A stretch of DNA of 64,000 bases from Segatella oris (GTDB lineage Bacteria; Bacteroidota; Bacteroidia; Bacteroidales; Bacteroidaceae), in NCBI RefSeq assembly GCF_900637655.1, contig NZ_LR134384.1, forward strand, positions 124,001-188,000, written 5' to 3'. Of the stretch, positions 40,941 through 50,484 are shown piece after piece. A program made the position numbers and the translations under genes. How positions within the stretch are numbered: the stretch's first letter is position 1; each line of letters starts with the position of its first letter. The notes below the pieces were generated by a model, which did not search any database, was not told the origin of the DNA, and saw only the letters and a program-made list of their open reading frames with translations.

Positions 40941-42788
40941 TTACTCCCAACCTGGGTTCTGCACTAATCCATAGCCTTTGTTAACCTCCTTTGAGGGGAA
41001 TGCACTCAAACACATACGTGGTTCCCAGCCTGTTTTCCACCAAGCACGGTAATATTTTGTCAATGCAAAAGGCTTTATGAGATATTCCTTGGTTTTCTTG
41101 TGCTTATAGACATGGAGACCATGGAGCGGTGTTTCAAAGACATCATACATCTTCCAACGTATCAAATCAAAGAATCTCACCTCCTCATATGCAAATTCAA
41201 CCGCACGTTCATGCAGCACTGCTTTGCGGAAATCCTCCTTACTCATACCACTTAGTGCAGGCATACCGACACGCGCACGAACGGTATTGATAGCTTGATA
41301 AGCTTCTGGTGTGGGACCATCATAGTATTCATTCAAGGCTTCTGCATAGTTCAAATAGACTTCAGCAAGTCGCATCGTCGGCCATTGTACAGGTCGGTTG
41401 TAGGCTTCTGTATTTCTATCGAGTCCCCACTTGCGGCATGCCAAACCTGTTGCAAGGCTCAGTTTGTGCATTCTTCCTTGCTCCCAATCCTTTCCTTTGG
41501 GGTAGTTGGCCTTGTCTTTAGGATTGACATCTGTCATCGCTGCAGTTCGCCCATTATACTTATCACCGTCCAAAATGAAGTTTTCATATAGTCGTGGATC
41601 ACGATCTTTAAACGGGTTCTTTGCCATTTTGGGGTTCTTCCAATCGAAAGGACGGCCATCTTTCATCTCAAACATATCGAAAAACTCTTTCGTCGGGCAA
41701 TAAGCTCCCCATCGAAGTGCCTTGTCAAACTGCCCATTATTCTTCGTACAAAGGAATGTTCTACGGCATGATATCAGCGTTTCTGTATTTCCTCGGTCGA
41801 AATAAGCACTGGTATAGGCTTCGCGCTCGGTAGTAATACCATGGTCACCGGCCTGCACCAACTTGAAGAAACCATTTTTATTCAGCGCATCAAAGAACTC
41901 TTTGCAGGCATCAACAGCTTGTTTCCAACGCTGCTTATCATAGTTCCCCCACCATGTCATCTTCTTATCAGAAGCCTCTCCTTTGGCAAAAGGCGCATCG
42001 GAATTGAACAGTGGACTGGCAACGAAAAGCAAGACACGAGTCTTCAATGCCATAGCACCAGCCTTCGTCATTCGGCCATCCCAGTTCTCCATTTCATTTT
42101 CAGGAACACTCCAAGGGAAGTCTTCGCAGGCAATAGCATCGTTCAACAGCTTCACAATAAAATCCACTGTTTGCTGCAAAGTGGCCCGAGCGGGAAAGCT
42201 TGCATCGTCAGCAGAGATAGCATGATCAATGATTGGAAGAGATCCGTAATGCCGAAGCATGTGAGCATAGAACACAGCTACCATCATCTTTGCTTCTGCT
42301 TTAAGTCGTGACTTCTCCTGTTCATCCATATCAGGAACCTTATCTACGTTCTCATATAACAGCCAAGCATGGCGCACACCTGTCCAAATACCCGATTGAG
42401 AGAACTGCATTTTCGTTCGATGTGCATTGATTCGCGTATTATCCTCTATCGAAGCATTGTACAATCCAGGGTAATATGTATTCGAAAGTGCCGAATATCC
42501 GATATTATCATAATTCAAATCAGTAAGTCCTTCAATGGTACTCATGCACATCTGCGTCCAAAATCCATTGGTTTCCATACCATATGGCAGATACTGATAG
42601 CTGCGCCAAAGCACTCGTCTGGCATATTCTGCCTTCCCAAAGATAGTATCTATGGTGACATCTGTACTGGGGGGCTTCTGCAAAAACCGTTCACCGAATG
42701 CCAGATCCTCACACGATACAATGCTCATTGTCAGCATCAGACCAGCAAAGAGGCTCCATATCTTATTCATTTTTTCCATATTCTTCAT
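40941..42788 (-). CDS. SusD/RagB outer-membrane binding lipoprotein (first pair)
   Basis: A 615-residue protein with a lipoprotein signal ending LTMSIVSC. The SusD hallmarks are TMRLAEVYLNYAEALNEYYDG, VLHERAVEFAYEEVRFFDLIRW and a final QNPGWE. It is longer than average (usual 500-600). It follows its SusC gene by only 3 bp. It binds substrate at the cell surface and acts as lid of the paired SusC. Differences from the second SusD suggest that the two pairs bind different ligands or different parts of one ligand. Confidence 0.95.
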   Translation of the reverse strand: MKNMEKMNKIWSLFAGLMLTMSIVSCEDLAFGERFLQKPPSTDVTIDTIFGKAEYARRVLWRSYQYLPYGMETNGFWTQMCMSTIEGLTDLNYDNIGYSALSNTYYPGLYNASIEDNTRINAHRTKMQFSQSGIWTGVRHAWLLYENVDKVPDMDEQEKSRLKAEAKMMVAVFYAHMLRHYGSLPIIDHAISADDASFPARATLQQTVDFIVKLLNDAIACEDFPWSVPENEMENWDGRMTKAGAMALKTRVLLFVASPLFNSDAPFAKGEASDKKMTWWGNYDKQRWKQAVDACKEFFDALNKNGFFKLVQAGDHGITTEREAYTSAYFDRGNTETLISCRRTFLCTKNNGQFDKALRWGAYCPTKEFFDMFEMKDGRPFDWKNPKMAKNPFKDRDPRLYENFILDGDKYNGRTAAMTDVNPKDKANYPKGKDWEQGRMHKLSLATGLACRKWGLDRNTEAYNRPVQWPTMRLAEVYLNYAEALNEYYDGPTPEAYQAINTVRARVGMPALSGMSKEDFRKAVLHERAVEFAYEEVRFFDLIRWKMYDVFETPLHGLHVYKHKKTKEYLIKPFALTKYYRAWWKTGWEPRMCLSAFPSKEVNKGYGLVQNPGWE

Positions 42789-42791
42789 CGC

Positions 42792-45700
42792 TTAAAAACC
42801 TACTTTCAATCCTACTTCAATAACTTTAATCAGAGGATATGCCCTTCCATTCGGATTAGCTTCAGGGTCACAGACTTTCAAATGATCGAAAGTCAGCAGA
42901 TTATATCCCGATACAGCGAGGCGCAAGCTATTCAAATGCAACGCACGTGTGACGTTCTTTGCAAATGAATATCCCACTTCTATATTCTTCAAACGTATGT
43001 AAGAAGCATTCCTCAGCCACAAGTCTGAGTCCAAATAGTTATGAGACTTGTTGCGAAGGGATATGGCGGGAGCTGCTGCAGCATTACCCTTTTCGGGCGT
43101 CCATGCATCATTAATCATGTAGCGCATAAGGCTCCAGTTGTTCATTTCGCCGAAAGGTATGCGGTAAGGGCCACTCAAGAAGCGCGAAGTCTTCGATGCT
43201 CCGGCAAGCGTTATGCTTAGATCAAAGCCCTTCCATGACACTCCCATGTTCACAGCATACGTCAAAAGAGGATATGCCGGAGAACCAATATCGCGGATAT
43301 CCTTTTCATCTATCTTGTGATCTCCATTCAAATCTTTATACTTCACATCGCCAGGTAGTGGGACATATCCGCTTCCTTGATCTGGAATACCGCCCTCTGT
43401 ACCTTTCGTATGCTCATATTCAGCAACCTCTGCTTCTGTGAAATAGCCATCAAAAACATAACCGAAATTCTGACCTACAGGCTTTCCTGTGCGCTGCATC
43501 CACTCATAAGGATACTTGATTTCGTCCATAAAGACAACCTTATTCTTGGCATAGGAAATATTTCCACCTATATAATATCGGGCACTACGTATTTTATCCT
43601 GCCAACGCATGCTTACTTCAAAACCATGATTATTCACCTTTCCCATGTTCATTGTAGGCAGCTGCACGGCGAGATAGCCAGGAATGACACCACGAGAAAT
43701 CAGAATATCCCGACGATGTTCAATGAAGTAATCAAAGTTAATGGATAAGTTGTTCTTGAAAAGCTTCATGTCTATACCGTAATTCTGCTTGAAAGCGGTC
43801 TCCCAAGTCACATTGGGATTGCCAATCTTTCCTTCTGAAGCACCGAGTATCTTTGTGTTCGTTGTCGTTCCAAAGCTGTAACTTCCAGAGCTGATATTAT
43901 AGGTGTCAGGCAGATAAAGGAAGCGGGAGTTGTCCCGAGTGATGTCATTTCCCACCTTACCATAAGAGACTCTGAACTTCAAATAGTCCACAACAGAACG
44001 CAACGGCTTGAAAAATTTCTCCTCAGAAACAATCCAACCCACAGAACCTGCGGGGAAAACTCCAAATCGGCGACCCTTAGCGAAGTTCTCAGAACCATTG
44101 TATCCCACGCTAAGATCCAAAAGATAGCGTGTCATATAGTCATAAGTGGCACGACCGACCAAGCCCACATAGCTGCGCGGAATATCTGCATAACTGCTTG
44201 AGGGATAGTATTTCATGGTTTGGTTATACATTGCCAAGGCCGAAACATGATGCTGACCGAAATTGCGTTTGTAATTGAACGCACCTTCAAGATACCAGTT
44301 CTTGCTCAAACCATCCGACTCCGAGAAGTCAAGTTTACGATAAGTTTCAACTAATTTCAAGGCTACAGAGCCGTCAGGAGCATTGATTGCTTCATACAAA
44401 GGCTCACGTCCTTCACGACGCTTATAGATACTTACACCGCTGTTATAAGCTGCCTTCACGTGGAAGGAAAGCCCTTTTGTAAGGAAATTAAGCTTCTGTT
44501 TCAGCGTAAAGTCAAAGTTAAGCGTGTTATTGGCCGTCGTATTGTATCCCTTTCCATAATAGATATTCAGACCATCCTGTAGTTCTCCGATTGCAAATCG
44601 GTTCGAACTCATGCGTATCCGCTTTCCATCAACCAGCCCGGCACCACTGAAAGGCACTGCAGAATAAAGGTCACGGAAGATGAAATCACTCGACTTGGTC
44701 GATCCGTTATTGTAGTTTGGCTCGCGACGACTGTTCAAATAGCCGCCTAAATTAATCTGTGCCGTCGTAGTACGCGTCAAGTCAACATCCAAGTTGATGC
44801 GATAATTATAACGATTATACTTAAATCCTTTGTCATTTCGATTTTTATAGACCTTGAACAGGCCTTCCTGGGTCAGCACACCCAATGAAGCAAAGTATCT
44901 GACACGGTTTGTTCCACCCGAAATATGAATGTTATGACGTGACTGAACAGCGGCTTTTCTGATCATCTCTCCCGTCCAATCCACATCAGGATGAGTCAAA
45001 GGACTGCTGTGTGTGCGGAATTTCTCCAAGTCATCGGGCTTGAAGGTGAGCATATCTTCAGCCACTCCGTCATGTGCTTGCGCCTTATTATACTGCGTAG
45101 CCCACTCATAACTGTTGGCAAAATCAGGCACACGTGAGGGCACTTGAAAGCCAACTGACGTTGTAAAACTGATGCGGGGCCTATCTTTTGTGCCACGCTT
45201 TGTTGTGACAAGGATAACGCCATTAGCACCTCGAACACCGAATACTGCCGTGGCAGAAGCATCTTTCAGCACCGTCACATCCTCCACTTCATTCGGATCA
45301 ATCTGTGAGAAAGGACGCTCTACTCCGTCAACAAGGATAAGCGGTTGCGACAAAGAAGTGCTCAACGAACCGACACCACGGATGAACAACTGCGCACCAT
45401 CAGCTCCCGGCTGACCGCTCGACTGAATACCCGACAAGCCGGAAACCTTTCCAATCAGCGAGTTGCTCATGCTCGCAACAGGCGATTTCGTCAGTTCATC
45501 ACTATTGACTGAAGACAAAGCACCTGTCACCGTGACCTTTCGTGTGGAGCCATAGGCAATAATCTGCACATCATCTAACGCTACGGTCTGTTCTTCCAAC
45601 TTCACTTTCAACCGTCCTTCACCTTTGCAAACTACGGTCTTCGACTTATAACCTACACTGGAGATTTCAAGCTTTGCGCCTAAAGGTACACGCAGATGAA

Positions 45701-45917
45701 ACGCTCCATTCACATCCGTCACGGTAGCGGTCTTGCTCCCAACCACCTTTACCGATGCCCCGATAATAGCTCCCATATCGTCAAAAACAGTGCCATACAG
45801 ATCAATCGTCCTGTCGGATTGTTCTGTTTTTTCTGTTTTCAAAGCATACATAGGAATAGTGGGCACAAAACTTAAAAGCAGCATGAACATACTGCATCGA
45901 ATGATTTGTTTTTCCAT
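42792..45917 (-). CDS. SusC/RagA TonB-dependent transporter (first pair)
   Basis: A 1041-residue protein. After the signal peptide, a carboxypeptidase-D-like domain (residues 38-115, LYGTVFDDMGAIIGASVKV ... VGYKSKTVV) is followed by a plug (PVASMSNSLIGKVSGL, VTVLKDASATAVFGVRGANGVI) and barrel with YKDLNGDHKIDEKD and a C-terminal VGLKVGF. It imports large nutrients with TonB-ExbBD energy. It is first in the operon and preceded by a probable promoter at 46037-46044. No sigma/anti-sigma, hybrid two-component sensor or glycosidase gene is adjacent. Confidence 0.96.
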   Translation of the reverse strand: MEKQIIRCSMFMLLLSFVPTIPMYALKTEKTEQSDRTIDLYGTVFDDMGAIIGASVKVVGSKTATVTDVNGAFHLRVPLGAKLEISSVGYKSKTVVCKGEGRLKVKLEEQTVALDDVQIIAYGSTRKVTVTGALSSVNSDELTKSPVASMSNSLIGKVSGLSGIQSSGQPGADGAQLFIRGVGSLSTSLSQPLILVDGVERPFSQIDPNEVEDVTVLKDASATAVFGVRGANGVILVTTKRGTKDRPRISFTTSVGFQVPSRVPDFANSYEWATQYNKAQAHDGVAEDMLTFKPDDLEKFRTHSSPLTHPDVDWTGEMIRKAAVQSRHNIHISGGTNRVRYFASLGVLTQEGLFKVYKNRNDKGFKYNRYNYRINLDVDLTRTTTAQINLGGYLNSRREPNYNNGSTKSSDFIFRDLYSAVPFSGAGLVDGKRIRMSSNRFAIGELQDGLNIYYGKGYNTTANNTLNFDFTLKQKLNFLTKGLSFHVKAAYNSGVSIYKRREGREPLYEAINAPDGSVALKLVETYRKLDFSESDGLSKNWYLEGAFNYKRNFGQHHVSALAMYNQTMKYYPSSSYADIPRSYVGLVGRATYDYMTRYLLDLSVGYNGSENFAKGRRFGVFPAGSVGWIVSEEKFFKPLRSVVDYLKFRVSYGKVGNDITRDNSRFLYLPDTYNISSGSYSFGTTTNTKILGASEGKIGNPNVTWETAFKQNYGIDMKLFKNNLSINFDYFIEHRRDILISRGVIPGYLAVQLPTMNMGKVNNHGFEVSMRWQDKIRSARYYIGGNISYAKNKVVFMDEIKYPYEWMQRTGKPVGQNFGYVFDGYFTEAEVAEYEHTKGTEGGIPDQGSGYVPLPGDVKYKDLNGDHKIDEKDIRDIGSPAYPLLTYAVNMGVSWKGFDLSITLAGASKTSRFLSGPYRIPFGEMNNWSLMRYMINDAWTPEKGNAAAAPAISLRNKSHNYLDSDLWLRNASYIRLKNIEVGYSFAKNVTRALHLNSLRLAVSGYNLLTFDHLKVCDPEANPNGRAYPLIKVIEVGLKVGF

Positions 45918-46576
45918 TATGCTAAATATAAAGGTTTTTAACAGTAAATATGTATATCATAATAATAGCTGACCAGACAATCATTAAAGTCGTCTGATGA
46001 AAATGATTAACAGTTTAGAGATAAAAGTCCATGTTGCAAAAATACACATTTTTTAAATAACGACTGTAAAATATCGTTCAAATAACTTACAATATTGTAC
46101 AAAAAGCCTATCTATTAAGCCTAAACATACCGTTTCATCCCTATTTTCTCTGTTTCTACAGTCTTAAGACTCTGACTCTGACAGATGCTTTCACAACCAT
46201 GAAATCAAGCGAAAAAAGACAACAAAACAAATCAAGAAACAAGATAAGTCGGCAGGATTTACTTGGCACTTATCCTCAAATCATGACACGAAACCAACAA
46301 AGACGTCTGCGCTTTCAACCTTTGAAATCCTTAAAAATACACCTGATTTGGCCGTTTTCTGCATTAAACTTTTTTAATAAAAAACTCAAAAAAGCAGACA
46401 AAATCAATTCACATGTTTTATATTATCCATGAACAAAACTCCTCATTGCTATCTTTTCACAACACGATGAACATCAAACGACCATGTAATATGCCTCAAG
46501 TCACCATGTGTTTTGACGCTGATCAAAAGCCCTTTCGACAGAGATTAGAACACGATTTGACACATATTGCACCAGC
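45918..46576. other. Intergenic stretch upstream of the SusCD operon
   Basis: About 660 bp without a gene. It contains the probable SusC promoter at 46037-46044 and otherwise AT-rich sequence with scattered short repeats. A 77-codon frame at 46199-46432 has Lys/Gln-rich composition and looks non-coding. Confidence 0.6.
46037..46044 (-). promoter_or_regulatory. Predicted SusCD operon promoter -7 box
   Basis: TATTTTTG on the minus strand matches TAnnTTTG about 120 bp upstream of the first SusC start, leaving a long leader. A -33 TTTG is not evident at the usual distance. Confidence 0.4.
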
Positions 46577-46646
46577 GTTTGCAACAAAGCATAAAAAAGG
46601 GGAAAGCAAATGACCACTCTCCCCGATGCAAAGATAATGAATTTGA
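46577..46646 (-). repeat. Repeated promoter-like plus hairpin element, copy B
   Basis: It has the same order as copy A on the minus strand: AAATTCATTATCTTTG (TAnnTTTG at 46629-46636), a hairpin GGGGAGAG/CTTTCCCC (46599-46606 with 46617-46624), a T6 run, then GTTGCAAAC. It lies 75-145 bp after the lpxB stop. The outer sequences match copy A closely while the hairpin loop differs, as expected for a structured, selected element. Confidence 0.65.
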
Positions 46647-46721
46647 GAGGCAAATGCAAATCGATTATGAATTAAGTTTACAGAAAAGATGCGTTTACCT
46701 CCAAGATATGAACCCTATGGA

Positions 46722-47900
46722 CTATTGGCAACGAGCGGCTTCCTGGCGCAGAAGATTGATCATTAAGCGAGCTGCATTGTCGGGAGCTATGTCATTGCCC
46801 AAGCGCCGTTCCACTTCTTCATAAGCCTTGAGCATCACTGTCCGCCCCTCATTCCCAGGCAAAATCCGTTCAAGTTCGGAGGCAATGTTCTGCACAGAGA
46901 AGCGGTCGGCAAAGAGTTCGGGAACGACTTCCCTATCGACAATGAGATTAACCAATGAGATAAAACGACACGAAAGTATATGATTGAACGCCCAACGGAT
47001 AAGTCGAGGCACAGGCGTCTTATAGCAAACCACCTGCGGAACATGCAGCAATGAAGTTTCCAAAGTGGCTGTTCCACTGGTCACCAAGGCAGCAACAGCG
47101 TGGGCAAGCAAGCCGTAGGTGTCGTTATGAACAAGGCAGAAACTGCCGTCAGAAAGGCCTTCTGCGGCATCAATGACCTGCCGGTAATAAGCCTTGTCAA
47201 TGGAAGGTGCACAAGCAATGGCTATCTGGTAGCGGTCTGAAAAGCGGCAGGCAGCACGCAACATCGGCACAAGATTATCCTTGATTTCCTGCGTTCTACT
47301 GCCGGGAAGCAATGCAATGAGCGGCTTTTCTCTGTCGATATGATGCGCTTTGCAAAAGAAAGCGAAGTCTACATGATAGTTTTCAAGAAACTCATGTATC
47401 TCATGTGCCGTCGGATTGCCTACGTAATGGATTTTATAATGATGCTTTCCTTCATAGAAAGCCACCTCAAACGGCAGTATCGAAAACATCTCTTTAACGT
47501 CTCGCCGAATAGCTTTGATGCGCCATTCCTTCCATGCCCATATCTTCGGAGAGATGTAATAATAGACGGGGATATTGGTGTTTCGCTTCAGAAACTTGGC
47601 AATATTGAGATTGAAACCGGGGTAATCGACAAGTATCACCACATCGGGTTGCCAAGCCACAATATCCTTCTTGCAGAACGACATATTGCGGAATATCGTG
47701 CGAAGATGCAGCAAAACGGGCACAAAACCCATGTAGGCAAGCTCCCGATAGTGCTTTACGCGGGTGCCTCCAACAGCAGACATCAGGTCGCCACCAAAGA
47801 AACGGAACGATGCCTCGCTGTCATTTTTCTTCAGCGAAGCCATTAAATGAGAGGCATGAAGGTCGCCACTGGCCTCGCCGACAATCAGATAATACTTCAT
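46722..47900 (-). CDS. lpxB: Lipid-A-disaccharide synthase
   Basis: A 392-residue GT19 glycosyltransferase that joins UDP-diacylglucosamine and lipid X in lipid A synthesis at the inner membrane. Visible family features: GEASGDLHASHLM at the N-terminus, FFGGDLMSAVGG, VDYPGFNLNIAKF, ALLPGSRTQEI and a C-terminal PQVVCYKTP. The length is typical. It lies 16 bp after surE, the usual Bacteroidota pairing. The C-terminal end is Arg/Gln-rich. Confidence 0.96.
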   Translation of the reverse strand: MKYYLIVGEASGDLHASHLMASLKKNDSEASFRFFGGDLMSAVGGTRVKHYRELAYMGFVPVLLHLRTIFRNMSFCKKDIVAWQPDVVILVDYPGFNLNIAKFLKRNTNIPVYYYISPKIWAWKEWRIKAIRRDVKEMFSILPFEVAFYEGKHHYKIHYVGNPTAHEIHEFLENYHVDFAFFCKAHHIDREKPLIALLPGSRTQEIKDNLVPMLRAACRFSDRYQIAIACAPSIDKAYYRQVIDAAEGLSDGSFCLVHNDTYGLLAHAVAALVTSGTATLETSLLHVPQVVCYKTPVPRLIRWAFNHILSCRFISLVNLIVDREVVPELFADRFSVQNIASELERILPGNEGRTVMLKAYEEVERRLGNDIAPDNAARLMINLLRQEAARCQ

Positions 47901-47916
47901 AAACTGCGGCGTTCGG

Positions 47917-48687
47917 TTACAGATTCCACGATTTCACAGTGTCTATAAACTGATAATCGGTGACATCAATGCGCGTCGGCGTAATGGCCACATAACCGTG
48001 ATTGAGCGCCCACTGGTCGGTATCTTCGGCTTCAGGCTCATCATTTCGGCATTCACCGGCCATCCAATAGTAGTCATATCCATGCGGATGATGTCCCTTT
48101 ACAACCTCGTTTATCCAGCTTCCAAAGGTCATCCGGCACACTTTCACACCCTTGAAAGGAGGCTGTTTGGGGAAGTTCACGTTGAGACAGACACCCTTTG
48201 GCAGGCCTTCTGCAAGAACTTTGTCGACAATCCGGCACACATCATCACGAAGATAGCGTAAATCGGCCTGTTCATCACGGTTACATGAGGAGAAAGCCAC
48301 TGACGAAATATTTTTCATGCAGCCCTCTCTGACCACGCCCATCGTGCCCGAATAGTGAGTGTTGACCGTAGAATTATCACCATGATTGATGCCACCGAGC
48401 ACAAGATCAGGCCGTCGGTCGCCACAAAGTTGACTCAAGGCAAGCTTCACACAGTCAACAGGTGTGCCGTTACACGACCACACTTCTACGTCACCCATAT
48501 TGTGACGACGCTTCAAACGCAAGGGAATAGTAGCTGAAAAGGCACAGGAGAAACCAGAACGGGCTGCTTCCGGAGCACAGACTAACAGGTCGGCACGGTC
48601 TTTCAAAAAGGAAACGAGAGTCTTTATCCCGTTGGCATGATATCCGTCATCGTTCGAAATCAGTATAAAAGGACGCTTAATATTCAT
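47917..48687 (-). CDS. surE: 5'/3'-nucleotidase SurE
   Basis: A 256-residue metal-dependent nucleotidase. The metal-binding ISNDDGYHANGI is at the N-terminus, with VCAPEAARSGFSCAFS and GGINHGDNSTVNTHYSGTMGVVREG further on, all conserved in SurE. I chose the ATG at 48687 (MNIKRPFIL), one of three nearby Met codons, because the probable promoter lies at 48710-48717. It forms an operon with lpxB. Confidence 0.95.
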   Translation of the reverse strand: MNIKRPFILISNDDGYHANGIKTLVSFLKDRADLLVCAPEAARSGFSCAFSATIPLRLKRRHNMGDVEVWSCNGTPVDCVKLALSQLCGDRRPDLVLGGINHGDNSTVNTHYSGTMGVVREGCMKNISSVAFSSCNRDEQADLRYLRDDVCRIVDKVLAEGLPKGVCLNVNFPKQPPFKGVKVCRMTFGSWINEVVKGHHPHGYDYYWMAGECRNDEPEAEDTDQWALNHGYVAITPTRIDVTDYQFIDTVKSWNL

Positions 48688-48709
48688 CATAAACAATGTT
48701 AGTTTGGGA

Positions 48710-48717
48710 CAAAAGTA
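48710..48717 (-). promoter_or_regulatory. Predicted surE-lpxB promoter -7 box
   Basis: TACTTTTG on the minus strand matches TAnnTTTG, 22 bp before the surE start. It is 42 bp from the parA -7 box on the other strand, so the two units diverge from one short region. Confidence 0.45.
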
Positions 48718-48759
48718 CGAAAAAAAGGTTTATTTCTCGTATTTCTCATATAAAATATG

Positions 48760-48767
48760 TAACTTTG
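48760..48767 (+). promoter_or_regulatory. Predicted parAB operon promoter -7 box
   Basis: TAACTTTG matches TAnnTTTG and lies 23 bp upstream of the parA ATG at 48791. Confidence 0.5.
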
Positions 48768-48790
48768 CCAACAAATCATTTTATTTCAAA

Positions 48791-49555
48791 ATGGGAAAAA
48801 TTATAGCTTTAGCTAATCAAAAAGGCGGTGTGGGTAAGACCACAACGACCATTAACTTGGCGGCTTCTTTGGCCACTCTTGAGAAAACAGTTCTCGTGGT
48901 TGACGCCGATCCACAAGCCAATGCATCAAGCGGTTTAGGCGTTGACATCAAGGATGTTGACTGCTCACTATATGAATGTATCATTGACCACGCTGATGTC
49001 CGCGATGCTATCTATACCACAGATATCAATGGATTGGATATTATTCCGAGCCACATTGACCTCGTTGGTGCCGAAATCGAGATGCTGAACTTAGACAACC
49101 GCGAACGCGTTTTGAAAAATCTCCTTGCTCCTATCAGCAGTGAATATGATTACATTCTCATTGACTGCAGTCCTTCTTTGGGGCTGATTACAGTCAATGC
49201 ACTGACGGCAGCCAACTCTGTAATCATTCCCGTGCAATGTGAATACTTTGCCCTTGAGGGTATCAGCAAGTTGCTTAATACCATTAAAATCATCAAGAGC
49301 AAACTCAATCAGCAATTGGAGATTGAGGGGTTCCTGCTGACCATGTATGACAGTCGTCTCCGTTTGGCCAACCAAATCTATGATGAAGTGAAGCGACATT
49401 TCCAGGAATTGGTGTTCAAGACGGTTATTCAGCGCAATGTGAAGCTAAGCGAAAGCCCCAGCCATGGTCTTCCTGTCATCCTTTACGATGCTGACTCAAC
49501 CGGTGCAAAGAACCATTTGGCCTTGGCAAAAGAACTGATTAACAGGAATGCATGA
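48791..49555 (+). CDS. parA: Chromosome partition ATPase ParA (Soj)
   Basis: A 254-residue deviant-Walker ATPase. LANQKGGVGKTTTTINLAASL is the Walker A region with the signature Lys; VVDADPQANASSGLG and DYILIDCSPSLGLI are the other nucleotide motifs. It starts at 48791 (MGKIIALANQ) directly before the P-loop; longer frames are unsupported. It works with ParB to segregate origins. It is followed by parB with a 35-bp gap, as in most Bacteroidota chromosomes. Confidence 0.97.
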   Translation: MGKIIALANQKGGVGKTTTTINLAASLATLEKTVLVVDADPQANASSGLGVDIKDVDCSLYECIIDHADVRDAIYTTDINGLDIIPSHIDLVGAEIEMLNLDNRERVLKNLLAPISSEYDYILIDCSPSLGLITVNALTAANSVIIPVQCEYFALEGISKLLNTIKIIKSKLNQQLEIEGFLLTMYDSRLRLANQIYDEVKRHFQELVFKTVIQRNVKLSESPSHGLPVILYDADSTGAKNHLALAKELINRNA

Positions 49556-49590
49556 CCCATAATTCTGGGGAATAAACAACGAAACAGAAA

Positions 49591-50481
49591 ATGGCAGTAC
49601 ACAAGAAATACAACAGTTTAGGTCGTGGTCTTGACGCACTCATATCAACTGATGCCGTACGCACACAGGGATCATCGACTATCAACGAAATAGCAATCGA
49701 CCAGATTGAAGCCAACCCCAACCAGCCTCGCCGTGAATTTGACGATGAAGCATTGCAGGATTTGGCCAACAGCATAAAAGAAATAGGTATCATTCAGCCC
49801 ATCACACTCCGCCAGATTGCCGACAACAGGTTCCAGATCATTGCCGGCGAGCGTCGTTGGAGAGCTTCCCAATTGGCTGGTCTCAAGGCACTTCCAGCCT
49901 ATATCCGCACGATAAAAGACGAAAACGTCATGGAAATGGCCCTCGTGGAGAATATCCAACGCGAGGATTTGAATGCCATCGAAATTGCTTTGGCTTATGA
50001 GCATTTGCTTGAGAGCAACGGAATGACACAGGAGAAAGTGTCGGAACGTGTCGGGAAAAGCCGTACGGCAATTACCAACTACCTGCGTCTTCTGAAGCTT
50101 CCTGCACAGGTTCAGATGGCATTACAAAAGAAAGAAATCGACATGGGGCATGCCCGTGCACTGCTTGCCTTAGACAGTCCGGCACTTCAAATCAAGCTTT
50201 TCAAGGAGATACTGAAGAATGGTTACTCCGTAAGAAAGGTTGAAGAGTTGGTGCAGGCATTGAAAAATGGCGATGACATTGAAAGTGGAAAGAAGAAGAT
50301 TATCGCCCGAAATCAATTGCCGGAAGAGTTCTGTGTACTCAAAAACCGATTGGCTAAGTTCCTCAACACAAAGGTTCAGATGACCTGTTCCTCTAAAGGT
50401 AAAGGAAAAATAAGTATTCCATTTGCCAACGAAGAAGAGCTTGAACGCATCATGAACCTCTTTGACAAACTGAAAGACTGA
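49591..50481 (+). CDS. parB: Chromosome partition protein ParB (Spo0J)
   Basis: A 296-residue CTPase/DNA-binding protein. The N-terminal nuclease-like CTPase fold shows IIAGERRWRASQLAGL and ALVENIQREDLNAIEIA; a HTH follows (TQEKVSERVGKSRTAITNYLRLL). The C-terminus is the dimer domain. It binds parS near the origin and loads onto DNA as a clamp. I saw no consensus parS 16-mer (TGTTTCACGTGAAACA) in this window. Confidence 0.96.
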   Translation: MAVHKKYNSLGRGLDALISTDAVRTQGSSTINEIAIDQIEANPNQPRREFDDEALQDLANSIKEIGIIQPITLRQIADNRFQIIAGERRWRASQLAGLKALPAYIRTIKDENVMEMALVENIQREDLNAIEIALAYEHLLESNGMTQEKVSERVGKSRTAITNYLRLLKLPAQVQMALQKKEIDMGHARALLALDSPALQIKLFKEILKNGYSVRKVEELVQALKNGDDIESGKKKIIARNQLPEEFCVLKNRLAKFLNTKVQMTCSSKGKGKISIPFANEEELERIMNLFDKLKD

Positions 50482-50484
50482 AGC

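Noticed and set aside
46199..46432. 77-codon frame upstream of SusC
   Set aside because: Lys/Gln/Arg-rich low-complexity translation in AT-rich intergenic DNA with no promoter box or conserved pattern.
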